Positions 1 to 6,906 are shown, counted from the first letter of the stretch. The stretch is 17,690 nucleotides of DNA from an uncultured Eubacteriaceae bacterium (GCA_945938055.1 CAMEUH010000026.1:1-17690); one strand, 5' to 3'. Notes: a model not told the origin generated them from the sequence alone. Numbers and translations are program-made.

Positions 1-2306
1 ATCTGACTATTCATTAACTGCAGAATTTTGTTACAGATAGGAAGTCCTAATCCAGTTCCCTGTATTTTGGACTGACTGGAACCACTTTGTACAAATGCTT
101 CAAAGATTTTTTGCTGATCCTGTAATGGAATTCCGATTCCGGTATCTTTAATGGAAAAATACACAAATGATACATCATCTGAGGATATTGTTTCTAAAAT
201 GGTTAACGTGATCGTTCCACCGGAAGGTGTAAACTTAAAGGCATTGGAGAGCAGATTCATGAGTACCTGCTGCAGGCGCAGAGAATCTCCAAGAAATGTA
301 TCATGGTGGATGGAGATATCCTTTATGAAAGTCAGGTGACGGCGCTCTGCTTCCGTATTCATCATGTATTCCAGATCATTTATCAGAGCTTTCATGGAAA
401 AAGATTCATTTGTAATGTCCATCATCCCGTTTTCAATTCGGCTCATGTCCAAAATATCATTAATTAATTCGAGAAGATAGTGAGAGGACGCATGTATTTT
501 TTGCAGGTTATCCTGAATATTATGCGGAACATTTTCCATGTGGATGGTTAAATCGGTAAGTCCCACAATTGCATTCATGGGTGTACGGATTTCATGACTC
601 ATGCGGGAAAGAAAATCTCCTTTTGCCCGATTTTCAGCACGCTCCTTGGCGAGATGGCTGGACATTGTGGCAGTACGAATCTTAGAACGTGCAATTAAAA
701 TGACAATGATTACGATGCATGAGAGGAAAAAGGTGATGATAAATATAAACAGGAATGGTTTTTCGTAAATTAAGCCGGTAATGGTGTACTTACTGCTTCC
801 GATGGAAATCATGTTATTATTTATGATGATATTCCTTTCATTCTCCGTCAGGTGGCTGATGGATTTATTTAATATAGTAAGCAGATTCGTATTCGCCGAG
901 CGTGAAATGGCAAAACAGATATTGCTGTTATTATTGATGATGGAGGTGGGAACCACATTATAGTACCGGTAGTGCTGCGTCTGCGCTTCAAGCCAGGAGG
1001 AAAGACCGTATAGAATATCTGCTTTTCCGTGATCAACGGCAGTTAAAGCATCCAGAATATTATCAAAATAAATAATTTTTGAAGCATTAATTTCTTTTGG
1101 GAGTTTTTGACCTTCAATCAGGGCGCATACCAGGTCATCATCCGGATATTGGGAGAATTTATTCCGCAAAATAATGCTGTCCATAACAGCATATGGATTG
1201 GATAATACCAGGGACATTTCGGCGGATTCTTCCTCAGCTCCCAGAAAAAATCCAAGAATATCTGCATCCCCCTGTTGTACAAGACTTACGGCCTCCATAT
1301 AGCTATCGGTAAAATGATAGGTAAAGTCGAGACCGGTGTAAGAAGAGATTTCTTTCAGCATGTCCGGAACAATACCATCATGAAGCTGGTTTGGGGCGTT
1401 AATGCACATCATGGGATGCCAGCTTTTGGGAATGGCAACAGAAACAGTTTTCTTTTCCTTAATGTAATCCAGTTCTTCCTGGGATAACTGAGTATCACCA
1501 GCGGTAACAGACGGAAAATTTGCATCATAAACCTGGTGGGCAAAATGAGGATTGGAATCCAGGATTTTTTCCAGTGCCATGTTGAGCCCATCTAATATTT
1601 CCTGATTATCTTTTCCGGTCACAATATAGTGAGGCTGGGATTCAAAGGTAGCTACGATTTTGTATGGTGATGAGGCATCAATGGAAGTCTTTAGCATTAA
1701 ATCAATTTTACCAGATTCCAGATAGGAACGGATGGTACTGTCACAATCTGATTGTCTTGGGGAAAAGTACTGTAAGGAACAGGATAGCCCATTTGTCTCG
1801 AGAAATTCGTTAAGACGGCGGATATTTTCCGTGTCATCTGCAATAACACCAATGGTTGAACCATTCAGGGAAAGTAAGTCATAGCTTTTTAAGGAAGAAT
1901 TATCTGCAAGAGCAAGGAGAAAAACCTTGCTGTAACCAGAATTAAATTTAGGATATGCATAATATTTCTCCAGTTCGGGAAAACGATAAATTCCTCCCAC
2001 AAGGTCAAAATCCCCGTTAGCAATTCCTCTTGGAATCTGCTCAGGAGAAACTTCTATGTATTCGTATTTCCAATTGGTATATTTTGCAATTTCATTCAGA
2101 TAATCCACAACGAGACCGGTATGACTACCATCTTCGGCAGTCTGACTATAACCGGTTGACTGTGGAAATGCAACCTTTAAAATGCGTGCGTTACTTTCTT
2201 CGTCTTTTTCTGTTGCCACAACCGGATTGTGGAAAAAGCCTAAAAGAATCATGAAAGTGAGAAGGAAAAGAAGAATTATTTTTGGAATCTTGCGTGGTAT
2301 TTTCAT
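1..2306 (-). CDS. Sensor histidine kinase with two SBP_bac_3-type sensor domains (partial, 3' end outside window)
   Basis: Open without a stop from the ATG at 2306-2304 to the window edge, 768 codons visible. A ribosome site (GGAGGATT, complement of 2314-2321) fixes the start. Residues 1-32 are a signal peptide or anchor rich in Ile/Leu/Phe. Two consecutive periplasmic amino-acid-binding-like domains follow (about 45-270 and 275-505), then one membrane helix (about 516-539). The kinase core shows the H-box SRMSHEIRTPMNAI with phospho-acceptor His571, the N-box LMNLLSNAFKFT, the G1 box IKDTGIGIP, an F-box IFEAF and the G2 box GTGLGLPICNKIL. The layout resembles BvgS/EvgS-type kinases: ligand binding outside the membrane should control autophosphorylation inside. 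Whether receiver and Hpt domains follow cannot be seen, because the sequence stops inside the ATPase domain. The ligand is unknown. It is transcribed away from the acetyltransferase gene at 2467. Confidence 0.93.
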   Translation of the reverse strand, partial: MKIPRKIPKIILLFLLTFMILLGFFHNPVVATEKDEESNARILKVAFPQSTGYSQTAEDGSHTGLVVDYLNEIAKYTNWKYEYIEVSPEQIPRGIANGDFDLVGGIYRFPELEKYYAYPKFNSGYSKVFLLALADNSSLKSYDLLSLNGSTIGVIADDTENIRRLNEFLETNGLSCSLQYFSPRQSDCDSTIRSYLESGKIDLMLKTSIDASSPYKIVATFESQPHYIVTGKDNQEILDGLNMALEKILDSNPHFAHQVYDANFPSVTAGDTQLSQEELDYIKEKKTVSVAIPKSWHPMMCINAPNQLHDGIVPDMLKEISSYTGLDFTYHFTDSYMEAVSLVQQGDADILGFFLGAEEESAEMSLVLSNPYAVMDSIILRNKFSQYPDDDLVCALIEGQKLPKEINASKIIYFDNILDALTAVDHGKADILYGLSSWLEAQTQHYRYYNVVPTSIINNNSNICFAISRSANTNLLTILNKSISHLTENERNIIINNNMISIGSSKYTITGLIYEKPFLFIFIITFFLSCIVIIVILIARSKIRTATMSSHLAKERAENRAKGDFLSRMSHEIRTPMNAIVGLTDLTIHMENVPHNIQDNLQKIHASSHYLLELINDILDMSRIENGMMDITNESFSMKALINDLEYMMNTEAERRHLTFIKDISIHHDTFLGDSLRLQQVLMNLLSNAFKFTPSGGTITLTILETISSDDVSFVYFSIKDTGIGIPLQDQQKIFEAFVQSGSSQSKIQGTGLGLPICNKILQLMNSQ

Positions 2307-2338
2307 GTGGGAAAATCCTCCTTTTGTAATATGGTGTC

Positions 2339-2366
2339 ATTATATCATAAGCAGAATTTAATTGAA
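2339..2366 (-). promoter_or_regulatory. Promoter of the sensor kinase gene
   Basis: On the minus strand, TTCAAT (complement of 2361-2366) and TATAAT (complement of 2339-2344) are separated by 16 nt. The distance to the kinase ATG is about 33 nt. The -10 is perfect and the -35 is two bases off consensus. Confidence 0.55.
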
Positions 2367-2388
2367 TAGGAGTGAAATTTAGCTTTTT

Positions 2389-2420
2389 TTGTCGAAAAAT
2401 GAGAGATTCTTTGTTATAAT
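2389..2420 (+). promoter_or_regulatory. Extended -10 promoter for the acetyltransferase and methyltransferase genes
   Basis: TATAAT at 2415-2420 is preceded by TGT (2412-2414), which makes an extended -10 element. The best -35-like hexamer, TTGTCG at 2389-2394, is 20 nt away, longer than ideal, so the extended -10 probably carries recognition. It is divergent from the kinase promoter within the same short intergenic stretch. Confidence 0.5.
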
Positions 2421-2466
2421 AATGTCATTATGATAGAGTGAAGTTTAAGCAGAGGTGACGTGTAAA

Positions 2467-2997
2467 ATGGATGAATTAAGACTACGGCCTTATAAACGTT
2501 GTGATGCCAATAAGATTGCAGGATGGATAACGAATGAAAAATCTTTCTACCAATGGTCGGCAGACCGACTGAATGATTTTCCGCTGACACCGGAACGACT
2601 CAATGAATATTATGATGAGTATCAAGAGGACGAACGCTTTTTTCAAATGACGGCAGTAGATGATTCCGGCATGGCAGCAGCACACATGATGATGCGATAT
2701 CCTGAAGAAGGACAGGAAGTTCTCCGTTTTGGCTTTATCGTGGTGAATGACCAGTTGCGTGGAAAGGGATATGGCAAAAAGTTTTTAAAACTTGCATTGG
2801 AGTATGCATTTAACATATTGAAAGTAAAGAAAGTTACACTTGGCGTATTTGCCAATAATCCTGGAGCAAGGCATTGCTATGAAGCGGTTGGCTTTCTGGA
2901 AGCAAAAGAAAACAGCAGGAATTTTTACAGGATTATGGATGAAGATTGGGAATGTATTGAAATGGAGTTTACCAGGGAACAATGGATGATGCAGTAA
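2467..2997 (+). CDS. GNAT family N-acetyltransferase (RimJ/RimL type)
   Basis: A 176-residue protein. The ATG at 2467 is preferred over the in-frame GTG at 2455 because AGAGGTG (2451-2457) lies about 9 nt before it and would itself contain that GTG. The family transfers an acetyl group from acetyl-CoA to an amine; the substrate is unknown. The CoA pyrophosphate loop is RGKGYGK (98-104). The N131-x-x-A-R-x-x-Y-x-x-x-G-F segment typical of the C-terminal half is present (NPGARHCYEAVGF, 131-143). The start has the LRLRPYK opening common in Acetyltransf_3 proteins. The stop lies 16 nt inside the following methyltransferase gene, so the two are probably translated from one mRNA. The GNAT fold is certain; a ribosomal-protein target is only a family-level guess. 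Confidence 0.9.
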   Translation: MDELRLRPYKRCDANKIAGWITNEKSFYQWSADRLNDFPLTPERLNEYYDEYQEDERFFQMTAVDDSGMAAAHMMMRYPEEGQEVLRFGFIVVNDQLRGKGYGKKFLKLALEYAFNILKVKKVTLGVFANNPGARHCYEAVGFLEAKENSRNFYRIMDEDWECIEMEFTREQWMMQ

Positions 2998-4145
2998 AGA
3001 AATGGAAGCTAGAAATCTGTCCACATGAGGCAGTCTGCGGCGGATGCTGTTATCAAAAGATATCTTATGAAAAACAGTTAAAGATAAAGCAGCAGACCGT
3101 GGAAAAGCTTCTTTCCCAAATGGGAAAGGTAGAAAAAATCAAAGGTGCGGTGAATCCGTATTTTTATCGGAATAAGGTACATGGCGTTTTTGGATGTGAC
3201 AAGAAGGGTAATGTATATACCGGAATTTACCAAGAAGGAACACACCGGATTGTGCCGGTTGATAAATGTCTGATTGAGGATGAAAGAGCCGGAAAAATCA
3301 TGAATACCCTGTGCCGGCTGGTACGGTCATTTAAATTTCAGGTCTATGATGAAGACCGGGGAACGGGACTTTTTCGCCATGTACTGATTCGTACCGGGCA
3401 CATGACAGGTGAAATCATGGTAGTTCTGGTACTTGCAAGTCCTATCCTGCCGTCCAGAAATAATTTTATCCGGGAGCTGAAACGTCTTCATCCGGAAATC
3501 ACAACGATTGTTCTGAATGTAAATAATAAGAAAACAAGTATGGTACTTGGGGAAAAGAACATTACGGCTTTTGGAAGGGGATATATTGAAGATGTATTAT
3601 GCGGACTGCGTTTTCGGATTTCACCGTCTTCCTTTTATCAGATTAATCCTGAACAGACGGAAGTGCTGTATCAGATTGCAGTGGATTTTGCCGGACTGAC
3701 AGGAAAAGAACGGGTTCTGGATGCTTATTGCGGAATTGGAACCATAGGAATGACGGCAGCAGGAAACGCGAAGGAGGTCATTGGTATTGAACTGAACCGT
3801 GATGCCGTCCGTGATGCCGTGGCCAATGCTTCTCTGAATGGTATCCGGAATATCCGTTTTGTTAATGAAGATGCCGGTAAATTCATGATACAGATGGCGG
3901 CCCGCAGGGAAAAGGCAGATGTGGTTCTGATGGATCCACCAAGAAGTGGAAGTACAAAAGAATTCATCGACTCCGTAAAGGTGCTGAATCCCAAAAGAGT
4001 GGTCTATGTGTCTTGTAACCCGGAAACACTTGCACGGGATTTGAAACAGTTTATTAAGAATGGGTATTTTGTGAAAAAAATCCAGCCGGTAGATATGTTT
4101 CCGTTTACGGGGCATGTGGAGTGCGTATGTCTTCTGGCGAAATAA
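2982..4145 (+). CDS. rlmD: 23S rRNA (uracil-C5)-methyltransferase, RlmD/RumA family
   Basis: A 387-residue SAM-dependent RNA m5U methyltransferase. The iron-sulphur ligands are visible as Cys13, Cys19 and Cys22 (C-x5-C-x2-C) with a fourth candidate at Cys96. The SAM-binding motif is VLDAYCGIGTIG (245-256) and the DPPR motif is at 318-321. The catalytic nucleophile is Cys345 in YVSCNP, and the likely general base is Glu380 in GHVEC. In RlmD the cysteine attacks C6 of the target uracil. The usual N-terminal TRAM RNA-binding domain is absent: the cluster motif begins only 13 residues from the start. The ATG at 2982 overlaps the end of the acetyltransferase gene by 16 nt and has only a weak, close AGGGA ahead, so translational coupling is likely. 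In Firmicutes a single enzyme may methylate both U747 and U1939, so the exact site is not established. Confidence 0.9.
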   Translation: MDDAVKKWKLEICPHEAVCGGCCYQKISYEKQLKIKQQTVEKLLSQMGKVEKIKGAVNPYFYRNKVHGVFGCDKKGNVYTGIYQEGTHRIVPVDKCLIEDERAGKIMNTLCRLVRSFKFQVYDEDRGTGLFRHVLIRTGHMTGEIMVVLVLASPILPSRNNFIRELKRLHPEITTIVLNVNNKKTSMVLGEKNITAFGRGYIEDVLCGLRFRISPSSFYQINPEQTEVLYQIAVDFAGLTGKERVLDAYCGIGTIGMTAAGNAKEVIGIELNRDAVRDAVANASLNGIRNIRFVNEDAGKFMIQMAARREKADVVLMDPPRSGSTKEFIDSVKVLNPKRVVYVSCNPETLARDLKQFIKNGYFVKKIQPVDMFPFTGHVECVCLLAK

Positions 4146-4161
4146 ACAGATGTTTATTTCG
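4138..4161 (+). repeat. Perfect inverted repeat across the rlmD stop codon
   Basis: CGAAATAAACA (4138-4148), a 2-nt centre (GA), then its exact reverse complement TGTTTATTTCG (4151-4161). The rlmD TAA stop (4143-4145) lies in the left arm. There is no run of T after it on either strand, so it is not a classical intrinsic terminator. It could be an mRNA 3'-end stabiliser, a weak terminator or a protein site. Confidence 0.6.
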
Positions 4162-4199
4162 ATTAGTAGAAATGTTGTTGTTTCAGAAAGGTGATGGTT

Positions 4200-4469
4200 A
4201 TGATGACGGAATTAACTTATAGGGTAGAAGATAATGGCATTTTCGCCAGTAATTCAGAGGGTACTGTTTTAGCAGAGATTACATTTTCTAAAGAAGATGA
4301 TGCTTATTGCATTCATCATACTTTTGTGGATGATTCTCTGCGTGGAATGGGAATTGCGGGAATATTGGTGCAGAAAGCCGTAGATGAAATACAAAGGCGC
4401 GGATACCGGGTCACAGCAACCTGTTCCTATGCGGTGCGCTGGCTGGCGAAACATCCGGGAGTTATGTAG
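4200..4469 (+). CDS. Small GNAT N-acetyltransferase, YjdJ/NATD1-like
   Basis: A single-domain acetyltransferase-fold protein of 89 residues. Several starts are in frame (GTG 4191, ATG 4194, 4200, 4203). ATG 4200 is chosen because AAAGGTG at 4187-4193 sits 6 nt before it, although 4203 is nearly as good. The CoA loop is LRGMGIAGILV (47-57). The C-terminal CSYAVRWLAKHP segment (75-86) is typical of the short GNAT family that includes E. coli YjdJ and human NATD1, where a conserved Cys, here Cys75, precedes a Y-x(n)-W-x(n)-HP pattern. In a staphylococcal member this cysteine is reported to be reactive toward acetyl-CoA. Substrate unknown. It has its own ribosome site and lies 54 nt after rlmD, so it may be read from the same transcript. 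It is the last gene before the A+T-rich island. Confidence 0.85.
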   Translation: MMTELTYRVEDNGIFASNSEGTVLAEITFSKEDDAYCIHHTFVDDSLRGMGIAGILVQKAVDEIQRRGYRVTATCSYAVRWLAKHPGVM

Positions 4470-4486
4470 AAGATAGGTTGTTGAGG

Positions 4487-4500
4487 TGACAAAATATAAT
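4487..4500 (+). repeat. Left copy of a 14-bp direct repeat flanking the island
   Basis: TGACAAAATATAAT occurs here and identically at 14910-14923. This copy starts 18 nt after the stop of the small GNAT gene, where base composition changes from moderate to very low GC. It is a possible junction or target-site repeat; see findings. Confidence 0.5.
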
Positions 4501-4516
4501 TATATATAAGGACAAT

Positions 4517-4582
4517 ATGGCAAAACTGAAAGAAGCAGGTTATAACAAAAATCGGATCAGGAATGAAAAAATTATTTTGTAA
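4517..4582 (+). pseudogene. Possible remnant of a small XRE-like regulator
   Basis: A 21-residue ORF, MAKLKEAGYN followed by KNRIRNEKIIL, then a stop. The pattern L-K-E-A-G-Y-N-x-x-x-I-R-x-E-K resembles, from memory, the first helices of small helix-turn-helix regulators found on mobile elements of Clostridia. Those continue for about 40 more residues; here the frame stops. AAGGA (4508-4512) lies just ahead. It could equally be a chance ORF. Confidence 0.25.
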
Positions 4583-4648
4583 ATCACACTTTAGAGATTA
4601 CGAACAGGAAAGATTGATTGTGTAGTTGTGAAATAGATGATTGCGAAT

Positions 4649-4677
4649 TTGACAATCGTAACTATATATTGTACTAT
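4649..4677 (+). promoter_or_regulatory. Strong sigma-A type promoter for the two-component system
   Basis: A perfect TTGACA (4649-4654) is followed after 17 nt by TACTAT (4672-4677), one base off TATAAT. Transcription would begin near 4684, about 68 nt before the regulator start. An inverted pair GATTG/CAATC overlaps the -35 and could be a control site. Such a good match suggests the regulator and kinase have substantial basal expression. Confidence 0.7.
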
Positions 4678-4751
4678 GAAAAAAACAATATGGTTGCTTC
4701 TTTTAATTAATAGTTTTATTGTAGGAATTCAAAAGATAGGGGGAGAAGAAA

Positions 4752-5462
4752 TTGTTGAAAATTGGAATATGTGATGATGAAAAAGTCTTTTGTAATATTG
4801 CAAAAGAAGCATGCGAGAAAGTTGTAAATAAATATCATATTCAATGTGAATTCAAGTTATATAATGCGGGAAATGCAATATTGAATGATAATTATCAGGC
4901 AGATATATTAGTTTTAGACGTGGAAATGCCAGGGTTAAATGGGTTTGAGATAGCAGAACAGTATTTAAAGAAAAATCCGAATTCTTATGTTATATTTCTT
5001 ACAAGTCATATGGAACAGATGAGAGAAGCATTTAAGGTTAGGGCATATCGATATTTATTGAAACCTGTAAATATGGAAGAATTAGAAGAGGCACTTTTAA
5101 GAGTAAATAGGGATATTGAAAACTCTCGTTTGATTATTTTGAATAATGGTCAAAAAGAGAATATTATAAAAAAGCGCGATTTATTATATATTGAGTCATT
5201 AGGTGATGGGTGTGCAATTCATACTATGGATACATACTACACGTCTGGTAAGACTCTAAAATATTATGAGAGTTTGTTAAATAAAGTTGATTTTTACAAA
5301 ATTTCAAGAAACTGTATTGTTGCATTTGAGCATATTAAAAGGATTGATAAGGGAAGAGTTTATCTTGATAATGGCGTAGAGTTTGAAGTATCACGCAGGC
5401 AAAAAAAGGAATGTAAGGAAGCATTTTTTAATTATATTCGATTAAGGACATATGAGGGATGA
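4752..5462 (+). CDS. LytTR-family response regulator (AgrA/ComE/BlpR type)
   Basis: A 236-residue two-domain regulator. The receiver domain (1-120) has the acidic pair Asp8/Asp9, the phospho-acceptor Asp56 in LVLDVEMPGLNG, the switch Thr84 and Lys104 in LLKP. A LytTR DNA-binding domain follows (about 133-232), with the typical LLYIES and FYKISRNCIVAFEHIKRI segments. Members bind pairs of 9-10 bp direct repeats about 21 bp apart and commonly switch on bacteriocin or competence genes in answer to a peptide. There is no in-frame ATG: translation most likely begins at TTG 4752 (or TTG 4755) after AGGGGGAG (4738-4745). The stop is 4 nt before the chosen kinase start, so both form one operon. The double repeat at 6725-6760 is its obvious candidate target. 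Confidence 0.92.
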   Translation: MLKIGICDDEKVFCNIAKEACEKVVNKYHIQCEFKLYNAGNAILNDNYQADILVLDVEMPGLNGFEIAEQYLKKNPNSYVIFLTSHMEQMREAFKVRAYRYLLKPVNMEELEEALLRVNRDIENSRLIILNNGQKENIIKKRDLLYIESLGDGCAIHTMDTYYTSGKTLKYYESLLNKVDFYKISRNCIVAFEHIKRIDKGRVYLDNGVEFEVSRRQKKECKEAFFNYIRLRTYEG

Positions 5463-5466
5463 AATA

Positions 5467-6726
5467 ATGTATTTGAGTTTAGCTTTTATTGTCGATGTTA
5501 TTGCAATGATGATTATTATGGCTGGAATAATGGGATTAAGTATTCCAAATAGAACTCTTAATATCTTGAGATATGGATTCTTCCCGTTAGTGTTGATATT
5601 TTGTTTATTAGAGAACACACCAATTCGCTTGATGGTGAAACCATGGATTTTTTTTGTGGCGACATTATATGTATTTTTTTTATTTGAAAAAAAGCTGAAA
5701 TATACTTTTTTAGCAATTGGAATAAATTCCGTAGTTAATGTTGTTATTTTTATTTTTCTGGGTTTAGATACGGAGACAGAATGGGGAAATTTGATTACTG
5801 CAATTTTTGCCACAATAGTTATGTGTATTATTGCTATTATTATGAGGAATAGAGACTTAAAAAACATTATACAAAAAATAAATTTTACATATATTATTTT
5901 ATGTGCAGTTGGATTAGTAGTTATTTCGCTATATTTATTTGATTTGCATATATTGTTGTCGATAGGAGAAATGACAAGTGAACTAAGAAATAAAGTAAAA
6001 GTTATTACATATGTGTGTACTTGTTTTGTAATTTTGCTGATAGGGGCGTTTGTTGTCGTTCAAAATATACATAATAGATATAAGGCGAGAACAGAATTGA
6101 ATCAAGCAATTATGAAAGAACAATATCAATATTATAAAATGATGGTACAAAAAAATGAAGAAACAAAGAAACTGCGTCATGATATGAAAAATCATATTTT
6201 TTGTATACAACATTTGTTGTCAGAGAAAAAATTGGATGAACTTCAGGAATATGTGGATAAATTAAATGGAAGTATTTCAAATCTTATTATACAAAATGAT
6301 ACTGGAAGTAACTTGATAAATGCTATTGTAGGTAAGCTTTTGGAAGATTATAAAGAGGTTGTTTTTGAGTGTCGTGGAAAATTTCCAGCAGAACTAAATA
6401 TATCATTATATGACATGTGCACGATTTTTTATAATTTGCTAAAAAATGCGTTTGAGGGAGCGATTCGATCAAATCGTATGGAAAAAAAAGTTATACTGCA
6501 TATTAATCTGATTAACAATAATTTAAATATTGAAATAGTAAACTCTATCTCTTCGAAGGTTACTATAAAAAATGGATATATTGAGACAACGAAACAAAAT
6601 TGTGAATTGCATGGATATGGAATAAAGAATGCCAAAACCACAATAGAAAAACTTGGTGGAGATTTAGAATTATCTTGTACCCATGATACATTTAAAACTA
6701 GTATTATTTTGGTTAATATAATCTAA
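5467..6726 (+). CDS. GHKL sensor histidine kinase (AgrC-like, HPK10 family)
   Basis: A 419-residue membrane kinase. ATG 5467 is preferred over 5452 because GAGGGATGA (5454-5462) is well spaced in front of it. Six or so hydrophobic helices fill residues 1-200 with no large outside domain, as in peptide-pheromone receptors. A cytoplasmic linker rich in Gln/Tyr/Lys leads to KLRHDMKNH, with phospho-acceptor His238. The ATPase domain has N323-L-L-K-N-A and the G-box GYGIKN (383-388). Kinases of this class sense secreted peptides and phosphorylate a LytTR partner, here the gene directly upstream. No AgrB-type processing protease or Cys-containing AgrD precursor is seen, so the signal is probably not a thiolactone. 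The 15-codon peptide at 6841 or one of the double-glycine peptides is the nearest candidate ligand. Confidence 0.92.
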   Translation: MYLSLAFIVDVIAMMIIMAGIMGLSIPNRTLNILRYGFFPLVLIFCLLENTPIRLMVKPWIFFVATLYVFFLFEKKLKYTFLAIGINSVVNVVIFIFLGLDTETEWGNLITAIFATIVMCIIAIIMRNRDLKNIIQKINFTYIILCAVGLVVISLYLFDLHILLSIGEMTSELRNKVKVITYVCTCFVILLIGAFVVVQNIHNRYKARTELNQAIMKEQYQYYKMMVQKNEETKKLRHDMKNHIFCIQHLLSEKKLDELQEYVDKLNGSISNLIIQNDTGSNLINAIVGKLLEDYKEVVFECRGKFPAELNISLYDMCTIFYNLLKNAFEGAIRSNRMEKKVILHINLINNNLNIEIVNSISSKVTIKNGYIETTKQNCELHGYGIKNAKTTIEKLGGDLELSCTHDTFKTSIILVNII

Positions 6727-6760
6727 AAATGACCGTTCACCGTCAAAAAGTGACCGCTCA
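6725..6760 (+). promoter_or_regulatory. LytTR-type operator: two direct repeats 21 bp apart
   Basis: AAAAATGACCGTTCA (6725-6739) and AAAAGTGACCGCTCA (6746-6760) match at 13 of 15 positions and start exactly 21 bp apart, two helical turns. This is the spacing used by ComE, BlpR, PlnC and AgrA relatives, and ACCGTTCA resembles their half-sites. It lies just after the kinase gene and upstream of the mini-ORF and exporter. A -10-like TATAAA is at 6793-6798, about 33 bp downstream. Confidence 0.7.
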
Positions 6761-6775
6761 ACATAAGTGTATTGT

Positions 6776-6820
6776 AAAAGATTACAATTAGTTATAAATT
6801 AATTGTAATCTTTTATTTTT
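6776..6820 (+). terminator. Hairpin with T-rich tail after the kinase gene; may overlap the next promoter
   Basis: AAAAGATTACAATTA (6776-6790) and its exact reverse complement (6800-6814) enclose a 9-nt loop. The tail ATTTTTAT follows, and the stem end itself contributes TTTT. It can act as an intrinsic terminator for the regulator-kinase mRNA. The loop contains TATAAAT, which could serve as the -10 for the operator-driven transcript. Confidence 0.65.
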
Positions 6821-6840
6821 ATAGACTTAGGAGGCGAAGT

Positions 6841-6888
6841 ATGTTTTCAATAACAATATTGGATTGGTTTTGGTGGCTTTGGAATTAG
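6841..6888 (+). CDS. 15-residue Trp-rich peptide ORF, candidate signal peptide or leader ORF
   Basis: MFSITILDWFWWLWN, stop TAG. A strong ribosome site, AGGAGG (6829-6834 region), lies 6-7 nt ahead of the ATG. Four of fifteen residues are Trp (9, 11, 12, 14) and the peptide is hydrophobic with a single acidic Asp8. It has no double-glycine leader, no signal sequence and no Cys. It lies between the LytTR operator with hairpin and the C39 exporter, whose start is 18 nt after this stop. Possible roles are a leaderless pheromone sensed by the AgrC-like kinase, a tiny antimicrobial peptide, or a translated leader ORF controlling the exporter. Short WW-containing pheromones are known in streptococci (XIP class), but those act inside cells through Rgg proteins, so that parallel is only compositional. 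The reading frame cannot extend upstream (TAG at 6829-6831). Confidence 0.5.
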   Translation: MFSITILDWFWWLWN

Positions 6889-6906
6889 TAGAATGTGGAG
6901 AGAAAA

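Larger units (their letters stand above)
4470..4751. other. Intergenic region at the left edge of the island
   Basis: This 282-base stretch holds the 14-bp repeat (4487-4500), a 22-codon ORF resembling a broken regulator (4517-4582), and the promoter of the two-component system (4649-4677). Around that promoter is a short inverted repeat, GATTG (4639-4643) and CAATC (4653-4657). No tRNA, integrase or complete gene is seen. Confidence 0.6.

Noticed and set aside
3621..4115. Long antisense frame inside the rlmD gene.
   Set aside because: Shadow of the real gene: no ribosome site, no domain, and the sense frame has all catalytic motifs.
4637..4774. A 45-codon hydrophobic ORF containing MKKTIWLLLLINSF that overlaps the regulator start, first considered as an AgrD-like or signal peptide gene.
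   Set aside because: It has no ribosome site, its first ATG lies upstream of the predicted -35 and its second inside the -10, and it lacks the Cys/Ser and charged tail of AgrD peptides.
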